From: Microcoleus sp. bin38.metabat.b11b12b14.051
GTDB taxonomy: Bacteria; Cyanobacteriota; Cyanobacteriia; Cyanobacteriales; Microcoleaceae
Direction of reading: 5' to 3'
Length of the DNA: 64,000 bases
Assembly: GCF_013299165.1 (NCBI RefSeq)
Contig: NZ_JAAFKD010000020.1
Coordinates: 52,215 to 116,214 of the forward strand
Shown: positions 19,633-27,696 of the stretch, in pieces
Layout of the letters: each line of letters begins with the position of its first letter
Numbering within the stretch: the stretch's first letter is position 1
Notes under the pieces: generated by a model
What the model saw: only the letters and a program-made list of their open reading frames with translations
Told to the model about the DNA's origin: nothing
Databases searched by the model: none
Position numbers and translations under genes: made by a program

Positions 19633-20022
19633 TTAATCGACGGCTGTTAGTGCGGGTACAGTCAAAGGTTCTGATATTTGTCGGGATTTGGGGCGACCGG
19701 TGGCTGGCGTGCGATCGCCCGAAACTGCCCCTCGGGATCTGCTAAGATTGACGTTTGAGTAGGGGCCTTCGTTAATCTGCAAGCGATCGCAAGGAATTTT
19801 ATCCGACAAAATTGCACTCGCCATCATCCCGGTGTGAATTTCCAATGCTGCGGCCCGCATCGCTTCAAACACTAAACGCTGTCCGGGAAATACCACTCGT
19901 TCAAAATACCAGTTAGGAATGTTACAGATGCGAGCAATTTGAATCTGACTGGTGGCGTTGACGTAGCAGCAGAGAATTTTGCTGTCGGCGTCTGAGGGTA
20001 CTGGGTCAAGAATTTGAGCCAT
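19633..20022 (-). CDS. DUF1830 domain-containing protein
   Basis: A 129-residue protein. Residues about 14-70 (ILCCYVNATSQIQIARI, NIPNWYFERVVFPGQRLVFE, LEIHTG) match the DUF1830 domain, which is found almost only in cyanobacteria and has no known function. The tail from about residue 80 is Ser/Pro/Arg-rich and probably disordered. It is divergent from the radical SAM gene across 365 bp. Confidence 0.82.
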   Translation of the reverse strand: MAQILDPVPSDADSKILCCYVNATSQIQIARICNIPNWYFERVVFPGQRLVFEAMRAAALEIHTGMMASAILSDKIPCDRLQINEGPYSNVNLSRSRGAVSGDRTPATGRPKSRQISEPLTVPALTAVD

Positions 20023-20387
20023 AACTGCTGAGGGGCTTTGCCTAAAAGTTTTAGTTATCTTATTAGGCTAACATCTTGCGATCCCGGCCTGTTGTAAAGC
20101 CGACTACCAACTGAATAACACATGAGAGACCGATCGCCCAAAACTTTCTATGTCTCAGAATAAAAATCTGCTTTTCGACTCCTAGCTGCGATTTTTAGTC
20201 AAAATAGGCTGTATTTCCCGAAAAAGCTGCTTTTTTCGGCTGCTGTCGCCCACCGACACCCACAAGCTCGCCGTTAGGCATCTTAGCAAAAATTAAAAAT
20301 ATTTAATATTAAATTGCGAAAATTAGAGATAATGTAAAGTTATATTAAAAGAATATAAACATAGTTAAAAAAGTTCCACATTAGGAT
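20023..20387. other. Divergent promoter region (DUF1830 / radical SAM)
   Basis: 365 bp. The right part (20285-20370) is very AT-rich with TTAATATTAAATT and GTTATATTAAAAG segments and probably holds the radical SAM promoter. A small hairpin GAAAAAGCTGC/GCTTTTTTCGG lies near 20220. No gene seen. Confidence 0.4.
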
Positions 20388-21977
20388 ATGGCAACCATGG
20401 AAAACCAAGAAAACCGAGTTTTGTACGTTCGCCTCCCTTGCAATCCGATTTTCCCGATCGGAGTTGTGTATCTTTCGGATCACGTGCACAAGCTGTTTCC
20501 CGATGTCCAACAGCGGATTTTCGACTTAGGCGCAGTACCGCCGCTGGATTATGCGAAAGGTTTGGATGCGATCATCGATGAGTTTAAGCCAACGCTGTTG
20601 GTTTTCTCTTGGCGGGATATTCAAATTTACGCGCCCGTCGGCGGTAGAGGCGGTAATCCGCTGCAAAATGCCTTCGAGTTTTACTACGCCAAAAATCTGC
20701 TGACCAAGTTCCGGGGTGCGATCGGGGGATTGCGTTTAGCTACGTCTTACTATACCGAACTCTGGCGCAATCTGGGACTAATTAAGCGCGGATTGAAGCG
20801 GGCCCGGAAATACTGCCCGGAAGCTCGTGCAGTGGTCGGTGGTGGCGCTGTGAGCGTGTTTTACGAGCAGTTGGGGCGCAGTTTGCCGACGGGGACAGTG
20901 GTTTCGGTGGGCGAAGGTGAAGCTTTGCTGGAGAAGTTGATTAAAGGCGAAGATTTGGCGCAGGAAAGGTGTTATGTAGTAGGAGAAACTGTACCGCGCG
21001 ATCGACTAATTCACGAAAAGCCAGCCAACATCGAGAAAACGGCTTGCAATTACAACTACATCGAAACCATTTGGCCGGAATTTTCCTATTATCTACAGGA
21101 TATGGACTTCTACCTCGGAGTCCAAACCAAGCGCGGCTGTCCTCACAATTGCTGTTACTGTATTTATACGGTGATTGAAGGCAAGCAAGTGCGGATCAAT
21201 CCGGGGGATGAGGTGGTGGCGGAGATGCGCCAATTGTACGATCGAGGTATCCGCAACTTCTGGTTTACCGACGCTCAATTTATCCCCGCGCGCAAATTCA
21301 TCGATGATGCGATCGAATTATTGCAAAAAATCATCGCCTCCGGGATGACAGACATCCACTGGGCTGCGTACATCCGCGCCGACAATCTCACACCCGAATT
21401 GTGCGATTTGATGGTAAAAACGGGAATGAATTACTTTGAAATCGGCATCACCAGCGGTTCCCAGGAACTGGTTCGCAAAATGCGGATGGGCTACAACTTG
21501 CGCGTAGTTTTGGAAAATTGCCACGATTTAAAAGCCGCCGGTTATAACGATGTAGTTTCGGTAAATTATTCATTCAACGTCATTGACGAAACCTTTGAAA
21601 CCATCAGACAAACTATTGCCTATCATCGGGAATTAGAACGAATTTTCGGAGTTGACAAAGTAGAACCGGCGATTTTCTTCATCGGCTTGCAGCCGCACAC
21701 AATTTTAGAAGAATATGCCTTCAAACAGGATATTCTGAAACCAGATTACGATCCGATGAGTTTGATGCCTTGGACAGCGCGCAAATTGCTGTGGAATCCC
21801 GAGCCTTTGGGTTCGTTTTTCGGACAAATTTGTTTAGAAGCTTGGCAGAGAAATTCCAATGACTTCGGGCGAGAAGTGATGGCAATATTGGAGGAAAAAC
21901 TCGGCTGTGCTGATTTAGAAACAGCTTTGACTGCACCAGTTGAAGTTAAGGATAAACAGTTAACTGCTGTTCGTTGA
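20388..21977 (+). CDS. Radical SAM protein with B12-binding-like N-terminal region
   Basis: A 529-residue protein. Residues 1-200 resemble a cobalamin-binding-type Rossmann domain (VLYVRLPCNPIFPIGVVYLS at the start, VVGGGAVSVFYEQLG near 145). The radical SAM core has the CxxxCxxC motif at about Cys251, Cys255 and Cys258 (KRGCPHNCCYCIY). SAM-side motifs include WAAYIRADNL and EIGITSGSQELVRKMRMGY. Close relatives occur in almost all cyanobacteria; I recall them being labelled a photosystem II high-light-acclimation radical SAM protein, but I am not sure of that label. The substrate is unknown. It stands alone, with a repeat hairpin just downstream. Confidence 0.8.
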   Translation: MATMENQENRVLYVRLPCNPIFPIGVVYLSDHVHKLFPDVQQRIFDLGAVPPLDYAKGLDAIIDEFKPTLLVFSWRDIQIYAPVGGRGGNPLQNAFEFYYAKNLLTKFRGAIGGLRLATSYYTELWRNLGLIKRGLKRARKYCPEARAVVGGGAVSVFYEQLGRSLPTGTVVSVGEGEALLEKLIKGEDLAQERCYVVGETVPRDRLIHEKPANIEKTACNYNYIETIWPEFSYYLQDMDFYLGVQTKRGCPHNCCYCIYTVIEGKQVRINPGDEVVAEMRQLYDRGIRNFWFTDAQFIPARKFIDDAIELLQKIIASGMTDIHWAAYIRADNLTPELCDLMVKTGMNYFEIGITSGSQELVRKMRMGYNLRVVLENCHDLKAAGYNDVVSVNYSFNVIDETFETIRQTIAYHRELERIFGVDKVEPAIFFIGLQPHTILEEYAFKQDILKPDYDPMSLMPWTARKLLWNPEPLGSFFGQICLEAWQRNSNDFGREVMAILEEKLGCADLETALTAPVEVKDKQLTAVR

Positions 21978-21984
21978 TTTCCTG

Positions 21985-22053
21985 GTTTGTAGTAAGGACT
22001 TCAGTCCTAAAAAATTAAGAATGGAAGGACTAAAGTCCTTACTACAAACTAAA
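21985..22053. repeat. GTAGT-AAGGACT hairpin repeat
   Basis: Arms GTTTGTAGTAAGGACTTCAG and its near complement around AAAAAATTAAGAATGG. Single copy of the GTAGTGxGGAC hairpin superfamily; possible terminator of the radical SAM gene. Confidence 0.75.
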
Positions 22054-22109
22054 AAATAATAGATCCGTCGAGACTCAAAAAAATAAATTATAAATCGGAG
22101 ATAAAAACC

Positions 22110-23084
22110 ATGACATTTATCGATCCCAGGACAGATTTTGCCTTTAAGAAAATCTTTGCTTCCGCATCAAGCAAGCCAATTCTCATCAGCTTTTTAAATG
22201 CCATAATTTATCAAGGGAATCCCACGATTCAAGATTTACAAATTATCGACCCGTATCAAGCCGGAGAAGTTCTGGGTTCTAAAGACTCATATTTAGATGT
22301 CAAAGCAACCCTCGATAACGGGACGATCGTGATTATCGAAATGCAAGTTTTGAATGTTAAAGCCTTTGAAAAACGGATTGCCTACAATGCGGCGAAAGCT
22401 TACGGAAATCAACTGACGCGGGGCAAGGGCTACGTAAATTTAGACCCGGTAATTGCCATCACAATTACAGATTTTATTTTGTTTGAAAACACAAACAAAG
22501 TAATTTCACGTTTTTCTTTTAGAGAAGAGGAAGAACACTTTGATTATATCTGTCCGACAATGACGCTGATTTTTGTGGAATTACCGAAATTTCATAAATC
22601 TCTTGATGAGTTAGAGTTGCTAGTTGACAAGTGGATTTATTTCATTAAAGAAGCACCGAGTTTAGAAATGATTCCAGAATCGCTGGAAACAACTACACCA
22701 ATTCAGCAAGCTTTTGATATTGCTAATGCCGTGAACCTCAGTCGCAAAGAATTAGATCAATTGGAGGCACAGGTGTTTTATCTGCAAGATCAGCAAAGGT
22801 CGAGAGAAGAAATTTTAGAAACAGGATTAGAAAGGGGTTTGGAGCAGGGTTTGCAGCAGGGTTTGCAGCAGGGTTTGCAGCAGAGTTTGCAGCGTCAAAT
22901 TAATACTGTGATTCGTTTACTGGAACGAAAGTTGGGAACGTTGGATGAGTCAATTAAATCTAGGATTGCACAGTTATCTAGCGATCGACTCGATAATTTG
23001 ACAGAAGCTGTGCTTGATTTTAATAGCGCGGACGATTTGGTGAATTGGTTGCAGGAAATGGGCGATCGATCTTCATTCAGTTGA
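22110..23084 (+). CDS. Rpn family PD-(D/E)XK nuclease / transposase-like protein
   Basis: A 324-residue protein that opens with FIDPRTDFAFKKIFA, the signature start of Rpn-type proteins (recombination-promoting nucleases, PF12784-like). The catalytic strand pair is visible as DVKATLDNGTIVIIEMQ (about residues 61-77), giving the D-x(n)-ExQ variant of the PD-(D/E)XK motif. A Gln/Leu tandem repeat (GLEQGLQQGLQQGLQQ, about 245-262) links to a C-terminal helical region. A GGAG Shine-Dalgarno sequence precedes the ATG. It is the first gene of an accessory patch with HicBA and another PD-(D/E)XK-like protein. Confidence 0.82.
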   Translation: MTFIDPRTDFAFKKIFASASSKPILISFLNAIIYQGNPTIQDLQIIDPYQAGEVLGSKDSYLDVKATLDNGTIVIIEMQVLNVKAFEKRIAYNAAKAYGNQLTRGKGYVNLDPVIAITITDFILFENTNKVISRFSFREEEEHFDYICPTMTLIFVELPKFHKSLDELELLVDKWIYFIKEAPSLEMIPESLETTTPIQQAFDIANAVNLSRKELDQLEAQVFYLQDQQRSREEILETGLERGLEQGLQQGLQQGLQQSLQRQINTVIRLLERKLGTLDESIKSRIAQLSSDRLDNLTEAVLDFNSADDLVNWLQEMGDRSSFS

Positions 23085-23469
23085 CAGTTGACAGCGAAAA
23101 TTTGATCAAACTTTTGTGGGATGGGCTTTGAGCATCGTCCTAAATATACAATTTAAGTGTGCCTTGCGTATCTTGTCTGTAGCATTTTAAATTTCATAAA
23201 TAGCGATCGCACATTATGCCCCAATACGGTTCAATTAAGACGGTTCACCGGGAAAAACGATGTGATAAATAGACGCGCTGCGATTGCTTTCCCGAAGCGC
23301 AATGACAAATAAACCTTAAGTTAACCGTATTGCATTTTATTTGACTAAAAACTTTAAAATAAGCAGAAACATATTTATTCCCGCTCCCGGACTGAGAAAA
23401 GTTGCCCCCTGTCAAAACTTGTGATATATTAATTTTAGGGAATCTTTATTAAGGAGTTTCCAGAGTTAA
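23085..23469. other. Intergenic region upstream of hicBA
   Basis: 385 bp. The left end has a degenerate copy of the GTGGG-TGGGCTT...AGC repeat also seen at 32115 and 34368. There is no supported gene. The hicB promoter probably lies at 23380-23460, with AAGGAG at 23450. Confidence 0.4.
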
Positions 23470-23712
23470 ATGCTTACTAAGTACATCACTACGGCCATGC
23501 AGAAAGCAATCTATGAGTTGCTTGAAGACGGTACTTTCTACGGTGAAATTCCTGAGTGTCAAGGTGTATGGGGCAATGCTGCGACGCCTGAAGCTTGCCG
23601 CGAAGATTTGCAAGACGCTTTGGAAGGATGGATTATCTTAGGGTTGCGTTTTAGCCACACTTTACCTATCCTCAACGGTATTGACCTGAATATTAGCCAA
23701 GAGGTTGCCTAA
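23470..23712 (+). CDS. hicB: HicB family antitoxin
   Basis: An 80-residue antitoxin with the HicB fold: the DGTFYGEIPECQGVWGNAATPEACREDL core is the typical partial RNase H-like domain (GxIPExxGV.A.G.T.EEA). The C-terminal part is short and lacks an obvious HTH or RHH DNA-binding domain, as in many cyanobacterial HicB proteins. The stop overlaps the hicA start in TAATG, so the two are translationally coupled. The antitoxin-first order is the reverse of the classical hicAB order but common in cyanobacteria. Confidence 0.85.
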   Translation: MLTKYITTAMQKAIYELLEDGTFYGEIPECQGVWGNAATPEACREDLQDALEGWIILGLRFSHTLPILNGIDLNISQEVA

Positions 23713-23930
23713 TGCCGACCTTTGGGCCAATTAGTCGCCGCGATTTAGTTCAGTATTTGAGAGAGGTTGGTTTTGACGGGCCTTACCCTGGTGGGAAGCA
23801 TCAATACATGGTAAAAGGTGAATTGAAGCTGACAATTCCCAATCCTCATCAGGGAGATATCAGTCAAGCATTGTTATCTAGGATATTACGTCAAGGCAAT
23901 ATTACCAGAGATGAGTGGGAAGGGTTATAA
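23712..23930 (+). CDS. hicA: HicA family toxin (mRNA interferase)
   Basis: A 72-residue dsRBD-like toxin. The pattern is classical: SRRDLVQYLREVGF at the N terminus, GGKHQYM with the catalytic His30, the LTIPNPHQGDIS turn, then LLSRILRQGNITRDEW. HicA cleaves mRNA and is neutralised by HicB. It overlaps hicB by one base. Confidence 0.88.
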   Translation: MPTFGPISRRDLVQYLREVGFDGPYPGGKHQYMVKGELKLTIPNPHQGDISQALLSRILRQGNITRDEWEGL

Positions 23931-24098
23931 AATTGATTAACTTTTGTTTAAATATCCTCAATACTGTTATTCAATCAAAAATTATATAAATTTAGGGTGC
24001 ATTTTATTAGCTGAGCTCGAAAAAATTGTATGTTCTTTCTAATTTAGGCATAATTAGAAGAATAAAAGTCTGTATTACCAAAAGAGCGATCGCACATT

Positions 24099-24698
24099 AT
24101 GCCCTACAGTCAATTTACAATTACTAGAGCTAAAAAAGACTTTCATTTAACTATCGTGGAGGGAAGTCGGTTTTTTCCACAGGTAGAATCAATTAATCCC
24201 AGTCCGAGATTGAGTAGCGAATTAGAAGATTTGCCTTGGACGATCGCAGTTAATTCAGAAAAAGCCCGATCTGAAGCCATTGTCTACCCAGTTTTGCAAG
24301 AAGTCCGACGCTTGATGAACCGCCAAATCAGTTTATTTTCGGGACGGGAATTCAATGTCGATCCCAGTTGCGATCTCAACGGATACGTAGATTTTTTAAT
24401 TAGCCGATCGCCCGAACAGCTTACCGTAGAAGCGCCCGCGATCGTAGTGGTGGAAGCAAAAAAAGCCGATTTGAACGAAGGGATCGGTCAATGTATTGCT
24501 GAAATGGTAGCGGCACAGCGCTTTAACGAAGCAGCAGAACACCCGATCGCAACTATTTACGGTTGTATCAGCAGCGGCACTCAATGGCGCTTTCTCAAGC
24601 TTTCAGGAACCACGGCTGCGATCGACCTTACCGATTATCCCCTGCTTCCTGTGGAAAATATCTTAGGATTTTTGGTGTGGATGGTTCAACAAAATTAG
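24099..24698 (+). CDS. PD-(D/E)XK-like protein of unknown function
   Basis: A 199-residue protein common in cyanobacteria. The central part, GYVDFLISRSPEQL followed by AIVVVEAKKADLNEGIGQC, has the D...ExK arrangement of PD-(D/E)XK nucleases (about residues 90-130), and the following AEMVAAQRFNE helix supports the fold. It may be a restriction-like or regulatory protein; no partner methylase is near. It lies tail to tail with the RuvX-like gene, 15 bp apart. Confidence 0.6.
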   Translation: MPYSQFTITRAKKDFHLTIVEGSRFFPQVESINPSPRLSSELEDLPWTIAVNSEKARSEAIVYPVLQEVRRLMNRQISLFSGREFNVDPSCDLNGYVDFLISRSPEQLTVEAPAIVVVEAKKADLNEGIGQCIAEMVAAQRFNEAAEHPIATIYGCISSGTQWRFLKLSGTTAAIDLTDYPLLPVENILGFLVWMVQQN

Positions 24699-24713
24699 TT
24701 GGATGCGACTGAT

Positions 24714-25112
24714 TCACTCACTTTTGTTCAAATACCTTTCAATCAGGACGATCGCCACTATATCATCTACCGGCCGCGGCGGAGTCCGCATCCCCTGGGG
24801 AATCAAGCGAGTAAGTCCCGTCGGTGGGTACATTTCCCAGTAACGAGTCCTGGCTTCCAAGCTGCTGTATCTCTCGTCAATCTGGATAATTTTTATAAAG
24901 GGTGACAAACTCTGACTGAGTTTTTGTTTCCAACTTTTGGAAGTTGTTTGATCTCCCATGACTAATAACTCAATGGGAAACTGCTTGCACAGAGATTGAA
25001 TGGTAGATACTGCTGCATCGGAAAGAATAACTTGATGGTAGGAAACATTCTTGTCTCTACTCATGACGGCGATGCCGCACTTGTCTTTACCCGGATCGAA
25101 ACCTAAAATCAT
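24714..25112 (-). CDS. RuvX/YqgF-like RNase H-fold protein
   Basis: A 132-residue protein from the ATG at 25112 (an upstream frame start at 25160 adds 16 residues that look untranslated). It begins MILGFDPGKDKCGIAVM, the first strand of RNase H-like resolvases with the catalytic Asp in DPG. It continues with LLVMGDQTTSKSW and IDERYSSLEAR, which match the second and third strands of the YqgF/RuvX family (pre-16S rRNA processing or Holliday-junction type nucleases). It ends with DDIVAIVLIERYL, supplying the last acidic residues. It is probably a paralogue of YqgF found in cyanobacteria. Confidence 0.72.
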   Translation of the reverse strand: MILGFDPGKDKCGIAVMSRDKNVSYHQVILSDAAVSTIQSLCKQFPIELLVMGDQTTSKSWKQKLSQSLSPFIKIIQIDERYSSLEARTRYWEMYPPTGLTRLIPQGMRTPPRPVDDIVAIVLIERYLNKSE

Positions 25113-25685
25113 ATTTATTAGTCCTGTGTTAATAAGTTTGTAGTTGTGCTTCAGCGCCAAGCGACCTATATCTAATCTGACACTTGCATTAAAGAATGTC
25201 TCAAAATCTTTGCGGGCGATCGTACTTATTTTGCTTGACTTTTTTGTAGGATTGACATATTATATCATCATGGGAATCCGTGCGGCCATATAATATCTAA
25301 AATCAGAAACCAAGTTTTTGCCACAATCTTTGATTCCGCGTTTTGAGCGATCGAAAAAACCCGGTTTCTTTGACCCCCGCAGCAAGATTCGTTCGTAGTG
25401 TGGACTTCAGTCCGCTCAATATTTCGGACTGAAGTCCGCACTACAAACCGTTCGTAGTGTGGACTTCAGTCCGCTCAATATTGCGGACTGAAGTCCGCAC
25501 TACAAACCGTTTTTTGTTATGGTAATCGACCAGACACGATATCAGAAGGCGTATCTGATTCTGGCGGTGCGTCGCTATGAGATTGTCGATTTGATTTGCA
25601 AATTGTAGATGGCGACGCACCCTACTATTTTGAATCGCGTGCAAAGATTAGTGCAAAAACAAAATTAAAGAGTAGAGAAGAGTCA
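25113..25685. other. Repeat-rich intergenic region
   Basis: 570 bp. It contains an AAACCCGG-family copy (25301-25375), two direct copies of a GTTCGTAGTGTGGACTTCAG hairpin (25390-25449 and 25449-25508) and a GCGTCGC...GCGACGC hairpin (25566-25624). No gene is supported. Confidence 0.6.
25390..25510. repeat. Two tandem GTAGTGTGGAC hairpins (~59 bp period)
   Basis: Two consecutive copies with arms TTCGTAGTGTGGACTTCAG and complement around a CTCAATATT loop. Same superfamily as 15458, 38970, 48340 and 59385. Confidence 0.88.
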
Positions 25686-26810
25686 TCACAGGGAGAACGG
25701 GGAGGAAGGAAGTGGCAAAACTACAGCTACGCGAAAACCCATGAGCCCGTTCGAGTGGCGCGCCAAGTTATAGTTGCGGTTGGCAGCACGGCAATAGACC
25801 GCATTGCTGTACCGCGAACCTCCACGCTGCACCCGGTAATGATCTGCTTCACTTTCCCAAGAACTTCCATCAATCGGTGCGCCGTCATAGCTATTGTGCC
25901 ACCTATCGCTGCACCATTCCCAAACCTGACCGTACATATCATAAAGTCCAAAGGGATTCGGAGGAAAACTCCCCACATCCATTGTTTGTGCGCGGTAAGG
26001 TCCCCTCGGTGCACCACCGAAGGGATAACGCCCGTCATAATTAACTAAATCCGTGGTAATGGTATCGCCAAAATAGAAAGGTGTTGTAGTTCTGGCGCGA
26101 CAAGCATATTCCCATTCAGCTTCCGAAAGCAAGCGATAATTCTTGCCTGTTTTTTCAGAAAGTTGGCGGCAAAATTCTACAGCCTCATTCCAGTTTACTG
26201 TTTCTACAGGAAGTTTTTCACCTTTAACGGTCGATGGGTTATTTCCCATCACTGCTTGCCACTGTGCTTGAGTGATGGGGTATTTTCCTGCAAAAAAAAC
26301 CGGTACTGTTACTTGATGCTGCGGACTTTCTGTTTCACTCCTACCTGCCTCTGTTTCTGGTGAACCCATCATAAATGTACCACCAGGAATGTCAACCATT
26401 TCTAGTACAACTCCATTACCTAAGTCTTCAGGGAAGTAATGAGCAAAAGACTTTCTGGGACTGTTTTCTTTTCCTTTTGCATCGACTGTGATGACATCAA
26501 ATTCAAATATAGGGAGATAGTCTTGAAACTGCGGTTTTATCTTTAAGTCATCTCGATCTTTCAGCAGTGAATAGGCAGCAAATTTCACCTGCATTGATTT
26601 ATCCTGCATTGCTTGAATTATCAAATCTAAACCTGCTTCTCCATATTTCAGTGCTTCGGAGAGGGCGGCGATTCTCACTTCGACAATGGGTGAGGCTAAG
26701 CGGCTTTTAACACCGGCTATGCCTCCGAGTACCGCAGCATTGACAGGAATTGAATTTTGTCCTCCAAGGACGGCATCGTATTCTCTGGGTTCATTTTGAT
26801 TGTCTGACAT
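25686..26810 (-). CDS. SUMF1 / formylglycine-generating-enzyme-like protein
   Basis: A 374-residue protein from the ATG at 26810. Residues 1-110 contain AVLGG motifs and HEAT-like helices (LASPIVEVRIAALSEALKYG, MQVKFAAYSLLKDRDDL). The C-terminal two thirds is an FGE-sulfatase (SUMF1/EgtB/PvdO) domain: MVDIPGGTFMMGSPETEAG, PITQAQWQAVMGNNPS, PVETVNWNEAVEFCRQLSE, LLSEAEWEYACRA, GLYDMYGQVWEWCSDRW and the RGGSRY...CRAANRN end. In cyanobacteria such proteins are often single enzymes or parts of signalling modules; the target is unknown. No sulfatase gene is nearby. Confidence 0.8.
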   Translation of the reverse strand: MSDNQNEPREYDAVLGGQNSIPVNAAVLGGIAGVKSRLASPIVEVRIAALSEALKYGEAGLDLIIQAMQDKSMQVKFAAYSLLKDRDDLKIKPQFQDYLPIFEFDVITVDAKGKENSPRKSFAHYFPEDLGNGVVLEMVDIPGGTFMMGSPETEAGRSETESPQHQVTVPVFFAGKYPITQAQWQAVMGNNPSTVKGEKLPVETVNWNEAVEFCRQLSEKTGKNYRLLSEAEWEYACRARTTTPFYFGDTITTDLVNYDGRYPFGGAPRGPYRAQTMDVGSFPPNPFGLYDMYGQVWEWCSDRWHNSYDGAPIDGSSWESEADHYRVQRGGSRYSNAVYCRAANRNYNLARHSNGLMGFRVAVVLPLPSSPFSL

Positions 26811-27696
26811 GACACCGCACGCTCCTACATTTGATACCAATTTTGAAAAATTATCCTACAGTATTCCGTAGGGTGTGTCGCTACTAAAAATCTCTGCACA
26901 AAAATGTATAATCTCATAGCGACGCACCATTCGCGCTAAGTTGTACGATCGGCAGATTCAACAATATACTATTGCAATAATTATTACAAATGGTATGAAT
27001 TGAGCAAATTTTTGTTTTGTGATGTCAATATCTCAGGGTTAGATTTTTAGTTTATCTCTTTGCTCTCTTGGCGGTGGCGGTGCGTCGCTCCTAGATTGTC
27101 GCTATTATTTGCAGATTTTTGGTAGCGACGCACCCTACTATCTTTCACCCCCGCGCCCACATCAGAAACCGGGTTTTTGTCACAATCTTTGCTTCCCAGT
27201 TTTGAGCGATCGAAAAAACCCGGTTTCTTTCACCCCGCGCTCAAATCAGAAACCGGGTTTTTGTCACAATCTTTGCTTCCCCGTTTTGAGCGATCGAAAA
27301 AACCCGGTTTCTTTCACCCCGCGCTCAAATCAGAAACCGGGTTTTTGTCACAATCTTTGCTTCCCAGTTTTGAGCGATCGAAAAAACCCGGTTTCTTTCA
27401 CCCCCGCGCACAAACCCCGTTTCTCTAGGTGCGGTGCGTCGCTCCGAGATTGTCGCTATTATTTGCAGATTTTTGGTGGCGACGCACCCTACTATCTATC
27501 TTAGCGGTGGCGGTGCGTCGCTCCGAGATTGTCGCTATTATTTGCAGATTTTTGGTGCGACGCACTTTAGGATTGCTATATATATGGCGGCACGGATTTC
27601 CATTATTTAATGATATGTCAAGGGCGCGAAAATGTCAAGCAAAATTGTAATTCGATCGCCCGAAATTTTGGCTCGAATTCGATATGTCGATCGCAC
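26811..27696. repeat. Large mixed repeat cluster
   Basis: 880 bp without a supported gene. It has a GCGTCGC hairpin (26866-26930), then GGTGCGTCGCTCC...GCGACGCACCC hairpins at about 27079-27137, 27430-27490 and 27509-27567. Three tandem 84-bp AAACCCGG-family units lie between them (starts 27161, 27245 and 27329). Open frames of 83-131 codons here are translations of the repeats. Confidence 0.88.

Noticed and set aside
27109..27504. 131-codon frame
   Set aside because: Translation of AAACCCGG and GCGTCGC repeats.
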